Shown here piece after piece: positions 48,848 through 57,008 of a DNA stretch of 64,000 nucleotides (within the stretch, counting starts at the first letter, position 1; each line of letters starts with the position of its first letter). The notes beneath the pieces were generated by a model. That model searched no databases. It saw only the letters and a program-made list of their open reading frames with translations, and had not been told where the DNA came from. This stretch comes from Frisingicoccus sp902471845 (lineage in GTDB: Bacteria > Bacillota > Clostridia > Lachnospirales > Lachnospiraceae): the NCBI RefSeq assembly GCF_047030795.1, contig NZ_JBKYIC010000006.1; one strand, written 5' to 3'. A program made the position numbers and the translations under genes.

Positions 48848-50285
48848 CTCTGTCCACCTCCGCCAAATATACCTGTACACAGGTGCCCACCCCCCGGGTA
48901 CTTTCAAAGCTTATTTTCCCCCGGTGAATCTCCATTACTGCCGTACAGACCGCAAGCCCAAGCCCTGCGCCGCCCCGACCCCTGGAACGGGCCTTATCTA
49001 CCATATAGAAGGCCTCTGTAATTTTTGAAAGTTCCTCTTCCGGAATGCCGCAGCCATTATCACTTACTGAAATCTCATAGCCGCCTTTTACATTTTTTCC
49101 GCTCAAAACAACCTGTCCGTTTTTTCCATCTATGGCTTTTCTGGCATTATCCAGCAGATTGATACAGACAGTCTTCATCAAATCCGGCTCAATATAAAGC
49201 TTTCCATCCTGAATTTCACCAATAAACCTTATACCGTCGGCCTGCATCGCCGGAAAGACTGTATCATAAACCGAAGTCAGAAAACATTTCGCCGAAACTG
49301 TCCGCAGTTTAAAATCCTGCCTCTTTAACACAGTAAGCTGCATTAATTTTTCAGACATGACCTGCAGACGTTTTCCTTCCTGGACGATCTGGTCTGCCAA
49401 AAGAACGGTCTGTTCCTCTGACATTCGCTTCGAACGAAGCATGTCCGCATAACCGATAATGGAAGTCAATGGTGTTTTCAGCTCATGGTCAAAATTTCCC
49501 ACGAACATCTCCTGACGCCTTGCATAATCCTTCAGTGCTTCCATATTTTCTGACAACCGGTCGGCCATCCGATTAAAATCCTCCGCCAGTTGACCGATTT
49601 CATCCCGGCTGTTCACCCGAACCGGTTTCATATCGTCTCCTTCTGCCAGACGTCTGGTAGCCTGAGACAGCAGACGAATCGGTCGTACCAGCCAGTAAGA
49701 AATAATAAAAATGACCACACCGCCCACCAGAAATAACAGCCCCATAATAATAGAAAAAGTCCGGGTATATCCGGCCTGATTTTCGAAGACCTCCGTGATA
49801 TCCCTAAAATTTTCTATAAAATAATCTTCATTTAAAAGCTTCACATAACGGGCACAATGAATCATGTAACCGTCGTCGATTTTTCGAATTTCATATCCCC
49901 GTTCCTGAGTTCCCAGTTTTTTCACCAGTCCATCGTCAAATCCCTTCTTCCTGCTTCCACAGATCACTTCACCTTCCACATCGCTGAAAGAAAAAGAAAT
50001 GACGCCATCCGTCGTCTGAATACTCATCGCTTCCGTCAATAATTCTTTGTAATCCATTTCCTCCTCGAGGATACCCCACTTAAACGTCATATTGGACATT
50101 TCAACCGACCAGGTGATTCTCTGATTCAACGAAAAATAAAGCATATCATTTTCCTGATAAGCCGTCTCGATCTCCCGCTCTATGGCATTTTTAAAGCTGG
50201 AATAAATCAGTACATATCCGCTGATTCCCACAAAAAACTCTGTCACGAGAATAATGCTGAAAAATAATTTCCAAAAAAATTTCAC
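48828..50285 (-). CDS. Sensor histidine kinase
   Basis: A 485-residue membrane kinase. Helix 1 spans about residues 8-30 and helix 2 about 176-200, with an outer sensor domain of about 145 residues between. HAMP follows (RPIRLLSQATRRLAEGDDM). The phospho-acceptor His267 lies in NFDHELKTPLTS. The ATP-binding domain has the N box LLDNARKAID, DNGCGIPEEE, and a GRGGAGLGL lid loop. Its ATG overlaps the response-regulator stop (ATGA). The signal is unknown; VanY-like and MurT-like genes nearby hint at a cell-wall cue, which is inference from neighbourhood only. Confidence 0.95.
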   Translation of the reverse strand: MKFFWKLFFSIILVTEFFVGISGYVLIYSSFKNAIEREIETAYQENDMLYFSLNQRITWSVEMSNMTFKWGILEEEMDYKELLTEAMSIQTTDGVISFSFSDVEGEVICGSRKKGFDDGLVKKLGTQERGYEIRKIDDGYMIHCARYVKLLNEDYFIENFRDITEVFENQAGYTRTFSIIMGLLFLVGGVVIFIISYWLVRPIRLLSQATRRLAEGDDMKPVRVNSRDEIGQLAEDFNRMADRLSENMEALKDYARRQEMFVGNFDHELKTPLTSIIGYADMLRSKRMSEEQTVLLADQIVQEGKRLQVMSEKLMQLTVLKRQDFKLRTVSAKCFLTSVYDTVFPAMQADGIRFIGEIQDGKLYIEPDLMKTVCINLLDNARKAIDGKNGQVVLSGKNVKGGYEISVSDNGCGIPEEELSKITEAFYMVDKARSRGRGGAGLGLAVCTAVMEIHRGKISFESTRGVGTCVQVYLAEVDRDDTDQR

Positions 50286-50941
50286 TCGTCCACCTCCAGG
50301 CGGTATCCAATCTTATAAACCGGAACGATTTTGGTCTCCAATCCAAGTTTTTTCCGCATCCTCTGAACATGCAGATCTACCGTCCGGCTTTCTCCCATGT
50401 ACATTTCTCCCCAGACACTCTCATAAATCCTGTCGCGAAACAGGGCGATATTTTTGTTTCTCAAAAATAACAGTAAAATATCATATTCCTTCGCTGTCAG
50501 ACTGACCGGCTTCCCGGCCTTTTTAACCACACGGGAGAAAGTATCCACAGTCACATCATAAACCGACAACTCGCGGGCCGTTTTATTATAACGCCGCAGC
50601 ACAGTCTCAATCCGGGCCAGCAGCTCGATGATTTCGAAGGGTTTTATAATATAATCCTCAGCGCCAAGTTTCAGCCCCCGCACCCGATCCATCACTTCCG
50701 ATTTGGCCGTAAGGAAAATCACAGGAATATTCATCGGCCGTATGTATTCCATCAGTTCATAACCATTGATCTTCGGCAACATGATATCCAATAATATTAA
50801 GTCAAAACTTTCCCGCTCCAATATATCCGCCGCCTGAGCACCGTCATCTGCACAGACACAATCATAACCGGCGTCTACAAGATTCATTCGAATCAGTTCC
50901 AAAATAGGTTTTTCATCTTCAACAATTAAAATCCGATTCAC
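50282..50941 (-). CDS. OmpR/PhoB-family response regulator
   Basis: A 219-residue response regulator. The receiver domain starts NRILIVEDEKP, with phospho-acceptor Asp52 in LLDIMLPKINGYE and Lys in FLTAKSE (about 102). The C-terminal winged helix has VSLTAKEYDILLLF and ESRTVDLHVQRMRKKLG. The start is GTG at 50941, with AAAGGAGG upstream; a TTG eight codons earlier lies before this ribosome-binding site and is unlikely. It is the first gene of the operon with the kinase and the membrane-anchored protein. Confidence 0.95.
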   Translation of the reverse strand: MNRILIVEDEKPILELIRMNLVDAGYDCVCADDGAQAADILERESFDLILLDIMLPKINGYELMEYIRPMNIPVIFLTAKSEVMDRVRGLKLGAEDYIIKPFEIIELLARIETVLRRYNKTARELSVYDVTVDTFSRVVKKAGKPVSLTAKEYDILLLFLRNKNIALFRDRIYESVWGEMYMGESRTVDLHVQRMRKKLGLETKIVPVYKIGYRLEVDE

Positions 50942-51014
50942 TGCTTTCGCCCTCCTTTCTGACAATTTTACATCTTTTATGCATCATATTTGCATATTCA
51001 TTGGATATGAAATT

Positions 51015-51060
51015 AAAAAAGGATGCCTCAAAATAAGATTTCCTCATTCCTCAGCATCCT
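51015..51060 (-). terminator. Terminator after the lactonase-family gene
   Basis: AGGATGC and GCATCCT form a 7-bp stem with a long partly structured loop, followed by six T on the minus strand. It sits 32 bp after the lactonase stop and would end the MurT/GatD-like operon before the two-component genes. Confidence 0.75.
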
Positions 51061-51091
51061 CAAATATCCGCTCAAACCTGCTGATGTACGG

Positions 51092-52135
51092 TTATTTCAA
51101 CTTTTTCACCGCAATACAGGTCGGGCAAGGCACATGGATTGGTTTGCCTTTCATATAAATATAGCCTTTTTCGTAATTAACGCCAAAAACCGTAATGGAA
51201 TCCGATTCCTGGTTAATCGAAGCAAAATGCTTATTATCCGGGAAAAGATAGATATCTCTTGGATAAATACCGCTCACCGGAAGAACACAGAGCTTCTCCA
51301 TCTTCTTTTCCTGGCCGATCTTATAAATTGCCACACTGTTATCCCCTGAATTGGTCACAAAAAGATATTTGTCATCATCCGTAATTTTTAATGTTACCGC
51401 ACAATTATCCTCTGTAAATTTCGGAGGCAGTGTGGACTGCTGATCCAATTTTTCAAATACAGGCCCTTTTCTGCCCATGGAATAGGCATATTCGGTTACC
51501 ATATTTGCATTTTCATGGGTCAGGTAGATATACTTCTTATCATTGGAAAAGATGATATGCTTCGGTCCGGAATCTATCTCACACCGAATAATGTCTTTTA
51601 AGGCAATCTTTCCCTGAATCCGGTCAAATTCATAAACTTTAATCTGGTCCATTCCCAGATCCACCGCAAGAATATGCTTCTCATCCGGCGTAAACAATGC
51701 ACAGTTCACATGACAGCGATTATTTCTTGAAATGATACTTCCGGGACTTTTCATGAAAACCTCGTCCGTCACCTCACCGACAGTACCGTCCGGATTAATC
51801 CGGGAAATCGTCAGCTTCCCGTCATAATATCCCGCACTTACCAGATATTCGTTCGCCGAATCCACCTGCAGATAACACGGGCGCAGTCCCTGAACCGAAT
51901 GTCGATTCAAATATTCCAGACGGCCATCCGGCAAAACCTTAAAGGATGCCACACCTTCGTCACAATTTGAATACAAATATTCTCCATCGGCTGAAAGGGT
52001 CAAAAAGGATGGATTTGTGATTTCCTCAATTCCCTGCTCTTTGAAAACCGGCTCATCCTCACTAAAATCATACATATAGATACCTTTGCTCTCCCCGCGG
52101 GTATAAGACCCCACATAAGCTCTGTATTTGTCCAT
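51092..52135 (-). CDS. Lactonase-family seven-bladed beta-propeller protein
   Basis: A 347-residue protein of the YbhE/Pgl-type lactonase family. Repeated blade motifs include YVGSYTRGESKGIYMY (about residues 6-21), NPSFLTLSADGEYLYS, PRDIYLFPDNKHFASIN and FVTNSGDNSVAIYKI, consistent with the propeller fold. True Pgl hydrolyses 6-phosphogluconolactone, but many clostridial members lack a linked pentose-phosphate gene, so the substrate here is uncertain. The start MDKYRAYVGSY at 52135 has AGGAGG upstream. It is 13 bp after the first GatD-like gene and is the last gene of that operon. Confidence 0.88.
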   Translation of the reverse strand: MDKYRAYVGSYTRGESKGIYMYDFSEDEPVFKEQGIEEITNPSFLTLSADGEYLYSNCDEGVASFKVLPDGRLEYLNRHSVQGLRPCYLQVDSANEYLVSAGYYDGKLTISRINPDGTVGEVTDEVFMKSPGSIISRNNRCHVNCALFTPDEKHILAVDLGMDQIKVYEFDRIQGKIALKDIIRCEIDSGPKHIIFSNDKKYIYLTHENANMVTEYAYSMGRKGPVFEKLDQQSTLPPKFTEDNCAVTLKITDDDKYLFVTNSGDNSVAIYKIGQEKKMEKLCVLPVSGIYPRDIYLFPDNKHFASINQESDSITVFGVNYEKGYIYMKGKPIHVPCPTCIAVKKLK

Positions 52136-52148
52136 GCTATTCCTCCTA

Positions 52149-52856
52149 CTACTCCATAACCGTCCTTCTATTTTCAAACTCTGTCAATCTCTGATGATAA
52201 GCCTCTTTCATAGCCTCCTCATAAGCCAGCTTTGGCTTTTCAACTCCCATATGATACATCAGATACTGGGTAAAATAGGGATTCATGACCAATAATGGCC
52301 CTACCAGATAGGTGCCGATAAAATTCTGACGCCGGACACCTTCATAGCCTGTGGAACGATTAATCCCTGTTCCTCGAATACCTTTGGCAAAATAACAATG
52401 TTCATTTGCCCCATAGGCCATCGATGACTGAATCTTACACCCAACGACCTTTCTCTGGTTAAATTCACCATAGTAATTTCCAGTATAATAGTTATCCGAC
52501 ACCCGAACCGCAGAAAAATCAAAAATATTTAACCCGGAGATTCTCCGTTCTCCGTCAATGATTTCCCGGAAGAACACCTCCATTGCATTGCCTGTAAAAA
52601 GAAAGCACTTCTTCCCACGAATCAATTCTTCAATCCGTTCTTTATACGGCAGAAGTTTTTGAATCACAACTTCCTGATTTTGTCCGGTCATCGGTCCCAT
52701 ATAAATAAGATTGACATCTTCCGTAACAAAAGCCGGCTCACTGTCTATGGATGTCTCAATAAATTCCCCATCCGGCAGACATGCCCTTAAATACATCATA
52801 TTGCCGAGATCACCAAAGAGATTCCCATATTCGGGAAATAAAATTTCGATTTTCAT
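52149..52856 (-). CDS. GatD-like amidotransferase homolog lacking Cys and His (copy 1)
   Basis: A 235-residue relative of GatD, the glutaminase half of the MurT-GatD complex that amidates D-Glu in lipid II. The order of landmarks matches: FPEYGNLFGDLGNM at the start, IYMGPMTGQNQ, the nucleophile-elbow region FLFTGNAMEVF (about 85-95), GLNIFDF, and GTYLVGPLLVMNP (about 181-193). In active GatD the elbow carries Cys (ICGGYQ) and the last motif a His (GTYLHGP). Here those positions are Thr88 and Val185, so glutamine hydrolysis should not occur. The protein stays intact and its ATG overlaps the partner ligase stop, so a non-glutaminase role is likely. Confidence 0.85.
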   Translation of the reverse strand: MKIEILFPEYGNLFGDLGNMMYLRACLPDGEFIETSIDSEPAFVTEDVNLIYMGPMTGQNQEVVIQKLLPYKERIEELIRGKKCFLFTGNAMEVFFREIIDGERRISGLNIFDFSAVRVSDNYYTGNYYGEFNQRKVVGCKIQSSMAYGANEHCYFAKGIRGTGINRSTGYEGVRRQNFIGTYLVGPLLVMNPYFTQYLMYHMGVEKPKLAYEEAMKEAYHQRLTEFENRRTVME

Positions 52857-53971
52857 TTTATTCCCTCCTCTTTCTTTATACGCTGCAGTAAGTGTTCCTT
52901 AATCTCCTCCGCCTTTGCCCGCGTTCCCTGGGTAAATATCATATAAATATTCTCCACTTCATCAATATCCACCAATTTCACCACGTCCTCCGGCCGAAGC
53001 GCACAAATCACCCGTTCCTCATGGATTCCAGCCAAAAGAAGCCGGACCCAATAATCATAACACCGATTTCCGGCCGTCAAAACCTGTCGGATACCCGTCC
53101 GCTTTAACGGCGTATAATCCACTTCATAAAGCCATGCTGTATTTTCTGATGCGCGCACCTGTTCCTGCTGCTTATAATCCATAAGAACGACCGCACAATC
53201 GTCACTCTGTTTTCCAATCCATTCGAGTACATGGGCACAGACAGCCGGACTCTGCTCTTCTCCCCGACACATAAATATTTTTTTGCTGCCGACGACATCC
53301 ATATGACGGCAGATTGTAAAAGGTTCCGCAGAGTCAAGGGCTATGGAAATCTGCTCATAAGTCAATCCCAACTGATACAGCAGTTCAATCGCCAGCACCT
53401 CGTTATCTAAATCTGCCTTTGTGCGTCCGAGAAGCCGGTAAATTTCCATTTTTTCTGCCATCTGAAGAACCAGTGTCATCTTCACCGTATCTACTGACAC
53501 AACTTTATCCTCGTCTCCATTTGAAATCATCTTTATATTTTCAAAAGCAGACATATCCACACCTTTTTCGACGCCCTCAAAACTTCCCTTCTGGTCCCAG
53601 TAATTGCTGTAGGCACTGGTATATACCAGAATATCCGGCGATATCTTTGAACAGATGTGAAGAATTTCTCTCTCATCCACTTCCATCAGTGCAAGACCGC
53701 ATCCCGACTGGCCGGAAACACTTTTTCCGGCACGCAGAACCGATGCCGGACGCTCCGTCTCACTCTCTCCGGATATATTCCACATAAAATCATAGCCATT
53801 TTCTCTGAGGACATGTCCGACAAGTTTTAAGACCGTCGTTTTACCTTTGGTCCCGGTAATATACACCAGCTTTTCCGGCCTTTGAATATGTTCAAAGTTT
53901 TCCTCTGCAGGTTTCCTGCCTTTTATCAGTTTCAATATAGAATTTTTAAATCCTGATGTGTTTTTTTTCAT
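52853..53971 (-). CDS. MurT-like Mur ligase homolog without zinc ribbon (copy 1)
   Basis: A 372-residue relative of the MurT ligase, shorter than copy 2 by 90 residues. The ATP loop is GTKGKTT (residues 40-46), with Lys in place of the usual Asn. LALMEVDERE and SAYSNYWDQKGSFE mark the central domain, and WLYEVDYTPL aligns with the conserved C-terminal segment. The four-Cys zinc ribbon of MurT is completely absent, which accounts for most of the shorter length. The usual FRDQxDRxGE motif is replaced by SAYSNYWDQKG. It lies 33 bp after copy 2 of the GatD-like gene and overlaps its own GatD-like gene by 4 bp. Confidence 0.85.
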   Translation of the reverse strand: MKKNTSGFKNSILKLIKGRKPAEENFEHIQRPEKLVYITGTKGKTTVLKLVGHVLRENGYDFMWNISGESETERPASVLRAGKSVSGQSGCGLALMEVDEREILHICSKISPDILVYTSAYSNYWDQKGSFEGVEKGVDMSAFENIKMISNGDEDKVVSVDTVKMTLVLQMAEKMEIYRLLGRTKADLDNEVLAIELLYQLGLTYEQISIALDSAEPFTICRHMDVVGSKKIFMCRGEEQSPAVCAHVLEWIGKQSDDCAVVLMDYKQQEQVRASENTAWLYEVDYTPLKRTGIRQVLTAGNRCYDYWVRLLLAGIHEERVICALRPEDVVKLVDIDEVENIYMIFTQGTRAKAEEIKEHLLQRIKKEEGIK

Positions 53972-54004
53972 GCCGCAGGCTCCATTCTTATCTTTACGAA
54001 TTTT

Positions 54005-54712
54005 CTAAAATTTTACTTTCGGGTCCATAAATTCCTTCATACGCCGCTCATAAGCCTCCATGATCACCGGTTCATAAGCCAGCTTTGGATTCTCAACGCC
54101 CATCACCTTCATGAGATGCTTTGTAAATAACGGGTTGAGTACAAGGAACGGACCTACAAGGTAGGTGCCGTAAAACTGATGTAAATGAATACCTTCCACT
54201 TCCACCGACGGGTTCATCCCTACCCCTTTGTCTATCTGAATAAAGCTGTACTTAAAATGATCGCTGTAAGCCATCGAAAACTGAGTTTTAAACCCGAGAA
54301 TCGGCATATCGCCAAAATGTCCGCGGACCAGTCCGTTAAAACGGTGCATCATATTCCGTTTCGCATAAAAATCAAAAATGCCCAGTGCTTTCACTTTTGT
54401 GCCGTCTTCATTTTCAATCCATCGGCCAAAGACTTCCAATGCATTGCTCGTAATGAGGAATGGCGTATCCTTTTTTATCAGTTCCACGATGCGCTCTCTG
54501 TAAGGCAGTAATTTTTTTATGACCATTTCCTGAACTCGTTCGGTCATCGCTCCCATATAAATTAAATCTACGGATTCACTGGCAAAGACCGGTTCGGACA
54601 TATAGTCCGTATAGATAAACTCAGCCTCCGGCAGACACTGTTTCAAATATTTCATGTTTGAAGAGTCCGCAAACAGATTACAATACTCCGGAAAAAGAAC
54701 TTCGATTTTCAT
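54005..54712 (-). CDS. GatD-like amidotransferase homolog lacking Cys and His (copy 2)
   Basis: A 235-residue paralog of copy 1, the same length and about the same spacing. The elbow is FLITSNALEVF (about 85-95), with Thr88 where active GatD has Cys, and the terminal motif is GTYLVGPFLVLNP, with Val186 where it has His. GIFDFYAKR and the N-terminal FPEYCNLFADSSNM are kept. Both copies therefore share the same two substitutions, which points to an established subfamily. Its first base is the last base of the partner ligase stop codon (TAATG), so translation is coupled. An active canonical MurT-GatD pair may lie elsewhere in the genome. Confidence 0.85.
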   Translation of the reverse strand: MKIEVLFPEYCNLFADSSNMKYLKQCLPEAEFIYTDYMSEPVFASESVDLIYMGAMTERVQEMVIKKLLPYRERIVELIKKDTPFLITSNALEVFGRWIENEDGTKVKALGIFDFYAKRNMMHRFNGLVRGHFGDMPILGFKTQFSMAYSDHFKYSFIQIDKGVGMNPSVEVEGIHLHQFYGTYLVGPFLVLNPLFTKHLMKVMGVENPKLAYEPVIMEAYERRMKEFMDPKVKF

Positions 54713-56100
54713 TATGCTTCCTCTCCCCTTTCTTCTAATCTATTTTTCAAATCCTGATACACTTTTTTTGCATTCTCATACCGTACCGGATAGAGATCGT
54801 GCAAAATATATATTTTATCCACAGCGGCATAATCCACATAGGATGCTGCATCTTCCTCTTTCTCACAGAGAACGATCTTTTCCTCCGGTATTCCCGCCAT
54901 CAGCAGCCGCAGATGATAGTCCGCATTTCGAACGCCGGTAAGCACGATCTGTTTCACCGACGCATCATTGAAAAACTCAAAATCAATATCAAAGATCCAG
55001 GCAATATTCTCGCTGGACTCCTTCGCATCGTAGCAGTCGTCCATCATACAAACGATGGCCTTCGTGCCGGTTTCATGACGGATAAAATCACAGATTCGCG
55101 AGCAGGCAATCGGATTCTGTCCCTTTGCAAGACTGAGGACCAGTTCTTTTCCATGAACTTTTTCCGAATAATATCTGGATTCCACGACTTTAATTTTTTC
55201 GAAAGACTTCTGAATCTGTGAAACTTCCAGGCCAAGCTCTGACAACAGGGCAATGGCTGCGATCATATTGTAAATATCCGTAACGTTGCTGCCAATCAGT
55301 TTAAAATCATAGGTGCCGCCCGGAAGCTTTATAAGGCATCTCTGATTTTCATAATCAATCTTTTCCACCGAATAATCCATCTCCGGTGAGCCAAAATCGC
55401 AATTCGGACAGTGGGCCCGACCGATATGATTATATCGGATATAATCGTATTTCAGCAAAGCCCCGCAATTCGGGCAGGCCACAATATCTTTAATAATATT
55501 ATCTGAGCTGCTGTGTCCATCAGGACAGTGAATCCCGAAATAACGGCGTTCATTCCCCATCGCCAGATGATTGCTGATCAAATCTTCACCGTTCAAAATA
55601 AGTTTGGTGTGTTTCGGAATCTGGCTGTTCAGCACGCCGGAAATAAATTCCGTATGGGCATTCCGTTTATAAGAATCTCTGAAAAGATTCGTACAGAGCA
55701 AATAGTCCGGCGGCATATATGGGTAAATTAACGGAGAATACCGTTCATCTACTTCCAGGACCGCCAGCTTACATCTGGATTTTCCAAAAAAACTGCTCTT
55801 GGAAAGCAGAGCGGAAACAACACCCTCGCTGACATTACTTCCCGAAGCATTGTTAATATAATCATATCCGTTATCTTTCAATACCTCCGCCGTCAGATTC
55901 GACACGGTGGTCTTACCATTGGTTCCGGTGATATATACAAGACGTTCCGGTTTTTCCAGATGACCAAGAAAATCCGGACAAAGCTTATTCGCCATCCATC
56001 CCGGCAGATGGGTTGCATTTCTGCCCAAAAGCTTTAATATTTTCGTTGCAATTTTTACAATTGTAATCGTTACGTAAAAACGTACCGTATTCTTTTTCAT
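54712..56100 (-). CDS. MurT-like Mur ligase homolog with zinc ribbon (copy 2)
   Basis: A 462-residue MurT-like ligase. LPGWMANKLCPDF leads to the ATP loop GTNGKTT (59-65). The zinc ribbon is complete (Cys 209, 212, 231, 234, with the Tyr-rich KYDYIRYNHIG between). LAVLEVDER and SLAKGQNPIACSRI match MurT, but the substrate motif that usually reads FRDQxDRxGE is FRDSYKRNAH (140-149). The C-terminal segment ENIAWIFDIDFEFF matches the family. It is the first gene of a five-gene operon and has a consensus promoter. The change of the central motif suggests an altered substrate or nucleophile. Confidence 0.88.
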   Translation of the reverse strand: MKKNTVRFYVTITIVKIATKILKLLGRNATHLPGWMANKLCPDFLGHLEKPERLVYITGTNGKTTVSNLTAEVLKDNGYDYINNASGSNVSEGVVSALLSKSSFFGKSRCKLAVLEVDERYSPLIYPYMPPDYLLCTNLFRDSYKRNAHTEFISGVLNSQIPKHTKLILNGEDLISNHLAMGNERRYFGIHCPDGHSSSDNIIKDIVACPNCGALLKYDYIRYNHIGRAHCPNCDFGSPEMDYSVEKIDYENQRCLIKLPGGTYDFKLIGSNVTDIYNMIAAIALLSELGLEVSQIQKSFEKIKVVESRYYSEKVHGKELVLSLAKGQNPIACSRICDFIRHETGTKAIVCMMDDCYDAKESSENIAWIFDIDFEFFNDASVKQIVLTGVRNADYHLRLLMAGIPEEKIVLCEKEEDAASYVDYAAVDKIYILHDLYPVRYENAKKVYQDLKNRLEERGEEA

Positions 56101-56136
56101 GTATAGACTCCACTCCTTATCATTTCATCACGTTCC

Positions 56137-56165
56137 ATTTTACACTTATGCCCCTTAAAATTCAA
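56137..56165 (-). promoter_or_regulatory. Promoter of the MurT/GatD-like operon
   Basis: TTGAAT (56160-56165) and TAAAAT (56137-56142) are 17 nt apart on the minus strand. Transcription would start near 56130, giving a leader of about 30 nt before the first ligase gene. It is divergent from luxS, and the two -35 boxes are about 6 bp apart. Confidence 0.7.
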
Positions 56166-56171
56166 CAATAA

Positions 56172-56200
56172 TTGCGTTTTCTTTCATTCTCTTATATAAT
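56172..56200 (+). promoter_or_regulatory. Promoter of luxS
   Basis: TTGCGT (56172-56177) and TATAAT (56195-56200) are 17 nt apart on the plus strand. The leader is about 32 nt, too short for a SAM or SAH riboswitch. Confidence 0.75.
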
Positions 56201-56238
56201 ATCCCTATATATTTAAGAAATAATAAAGGAGACCATTT

Positions 56239-56718
56239 ATGGAAAAAATAACCAGCTTTACAATTGATCATTTAAGATTACTTCCGGGCGTCTATGTATC
56301 CCGAAAAGACATGGTCGGCACAGAAACCGTGACGACCTTCGATATTCGCATGACCCGTCCAAATTATGAGCCGGTCATGAATACGGCGGAAATGCACACG
56401 ATTGAACATCTTGCCGCAACTTTTTTAAGAAATCATCCTCAGTATGGACCAAAGACCGTTTATTTTGGACCGATGGGCTGCCGGACCGGATTCTATCTAC
56501 TTTTAAGCGGTAATTATGAATCCAAAGACATTATTCCCCTTATGAATGAAATGTTTACGTTTATAAGAGATTTTAATGACGATGTGCCGGGAGCCTGCGC
56601 TAAAGACTGTGGAAACTTCCGGGATATGAATCTTCCGATGGCCAATTATCTGGCCAACAAATTTTTAAAAGAAGTTCTGGAAAATATCGGCACGGACCGG
56701 CTCATATACCCGGAATAA
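56239..56718 (+). CDS. luxS: S-ribosylhomocysteine lyase
   Basis: LuxS cleaves S-ribosylhomocysteine to homocysteine and DPD, the AI-2 precursor, in the activated methyl cycle. It has 159 residues, normal. The metal ligands are HTIEH (about residues 54-58) and the Cys of ACAKDCGNFRD (about 120-130), and the catalytic Cys is in MGCRTGFYLL (about 82-91). AAAGGAG precedes the ATG. The following 60-residue gene, 53 bp later, may be co-transcribed. No methionine-cycle genes adjoin. Confidence 0.97.
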   Translation: MEKITSFTIDHLRLLPGVYVSRKDMVGTETVTTFDIRMTRPNYEPVMNTAEMHTIEHLAATFLRNHPQYGPKTVYFGPMGCRTGFYLLLSGNYESKDIIPLMNEMFTFIRDFNDDVPGACAKDCGNFRDMNLPMANYLANKFLKEVLENIGTDRLIYPE

Positions 56719-56771
56719 ATTTTACGCCTTTGCTTCAAAATATAGATATACCGAAGCAAAGGAGGCAGCTT

Positions 56772-56954
56772 ATGACTTTTTATGACGGCAGCAAAAAAAT
56801 CCACCACTGGTTTCCGCGGGTCAATCGTATGACCGAGGATTATACCGACTATGACGACACTCCGGATACCATGATTGTCAATGATACCCATGATTTACCT
56901 TATATTGGGGATTTTCCGCCGAAAGACGACTATTCGGAACATCATTTCTATTAA
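56772..56954 (+). CDS. Small protein of unknown function after luxS
   Basis: A 60-residue soluble acidic protein beginning MTFYDGSKKIHHWFPRVNR, with a C-terminal half rich in Asp, Tyr and Pro (TDYDDTPDTM, PPKDDYSEHHFY). No known domain is recognised. The start at 56772 is supported by AAAGGAGG 7 nt upstream. It follows luxS by 53 bp on the same strand and ends just before a hairpin terminator. The strong ribosome-binding site makes it a likely real gene despite its size. Confidence 0.7.
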   Translation: MTFYDGSKKIHHWFPRVNRMTEDYTDYDDTPDTMIVNDTHDLPYIGDFPPKDDYSEHHFY

Positions 56955-56960
56955 AGAACC

Positions 56961-56990
56961 AGGGCAGAGACTTTCTGAAATCTCTGCCCT
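56961..56990 (+). terminator. Hairpin terminator between convergent genes
   Basis: AGGGCAGAGA and TCTCTGCCCT form a 10-bp perfect stem with a 10-nt loop that can close further. The T content after it is low on the plus strand (GATTTA) and moderate on the minus strand (GGTTCTTT). It probably serves both the luxS unit and the GH13-like gene. Confidence 0.7.
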
Positions 56991-57008
56991 GATTTATGCA
57001 CTTACCCA

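Noticed and set aside
56201..56238. SAM or SAH riboswitch before luxS
   Set aside because: The leader is about 32 nt, and no conserved motif is present.
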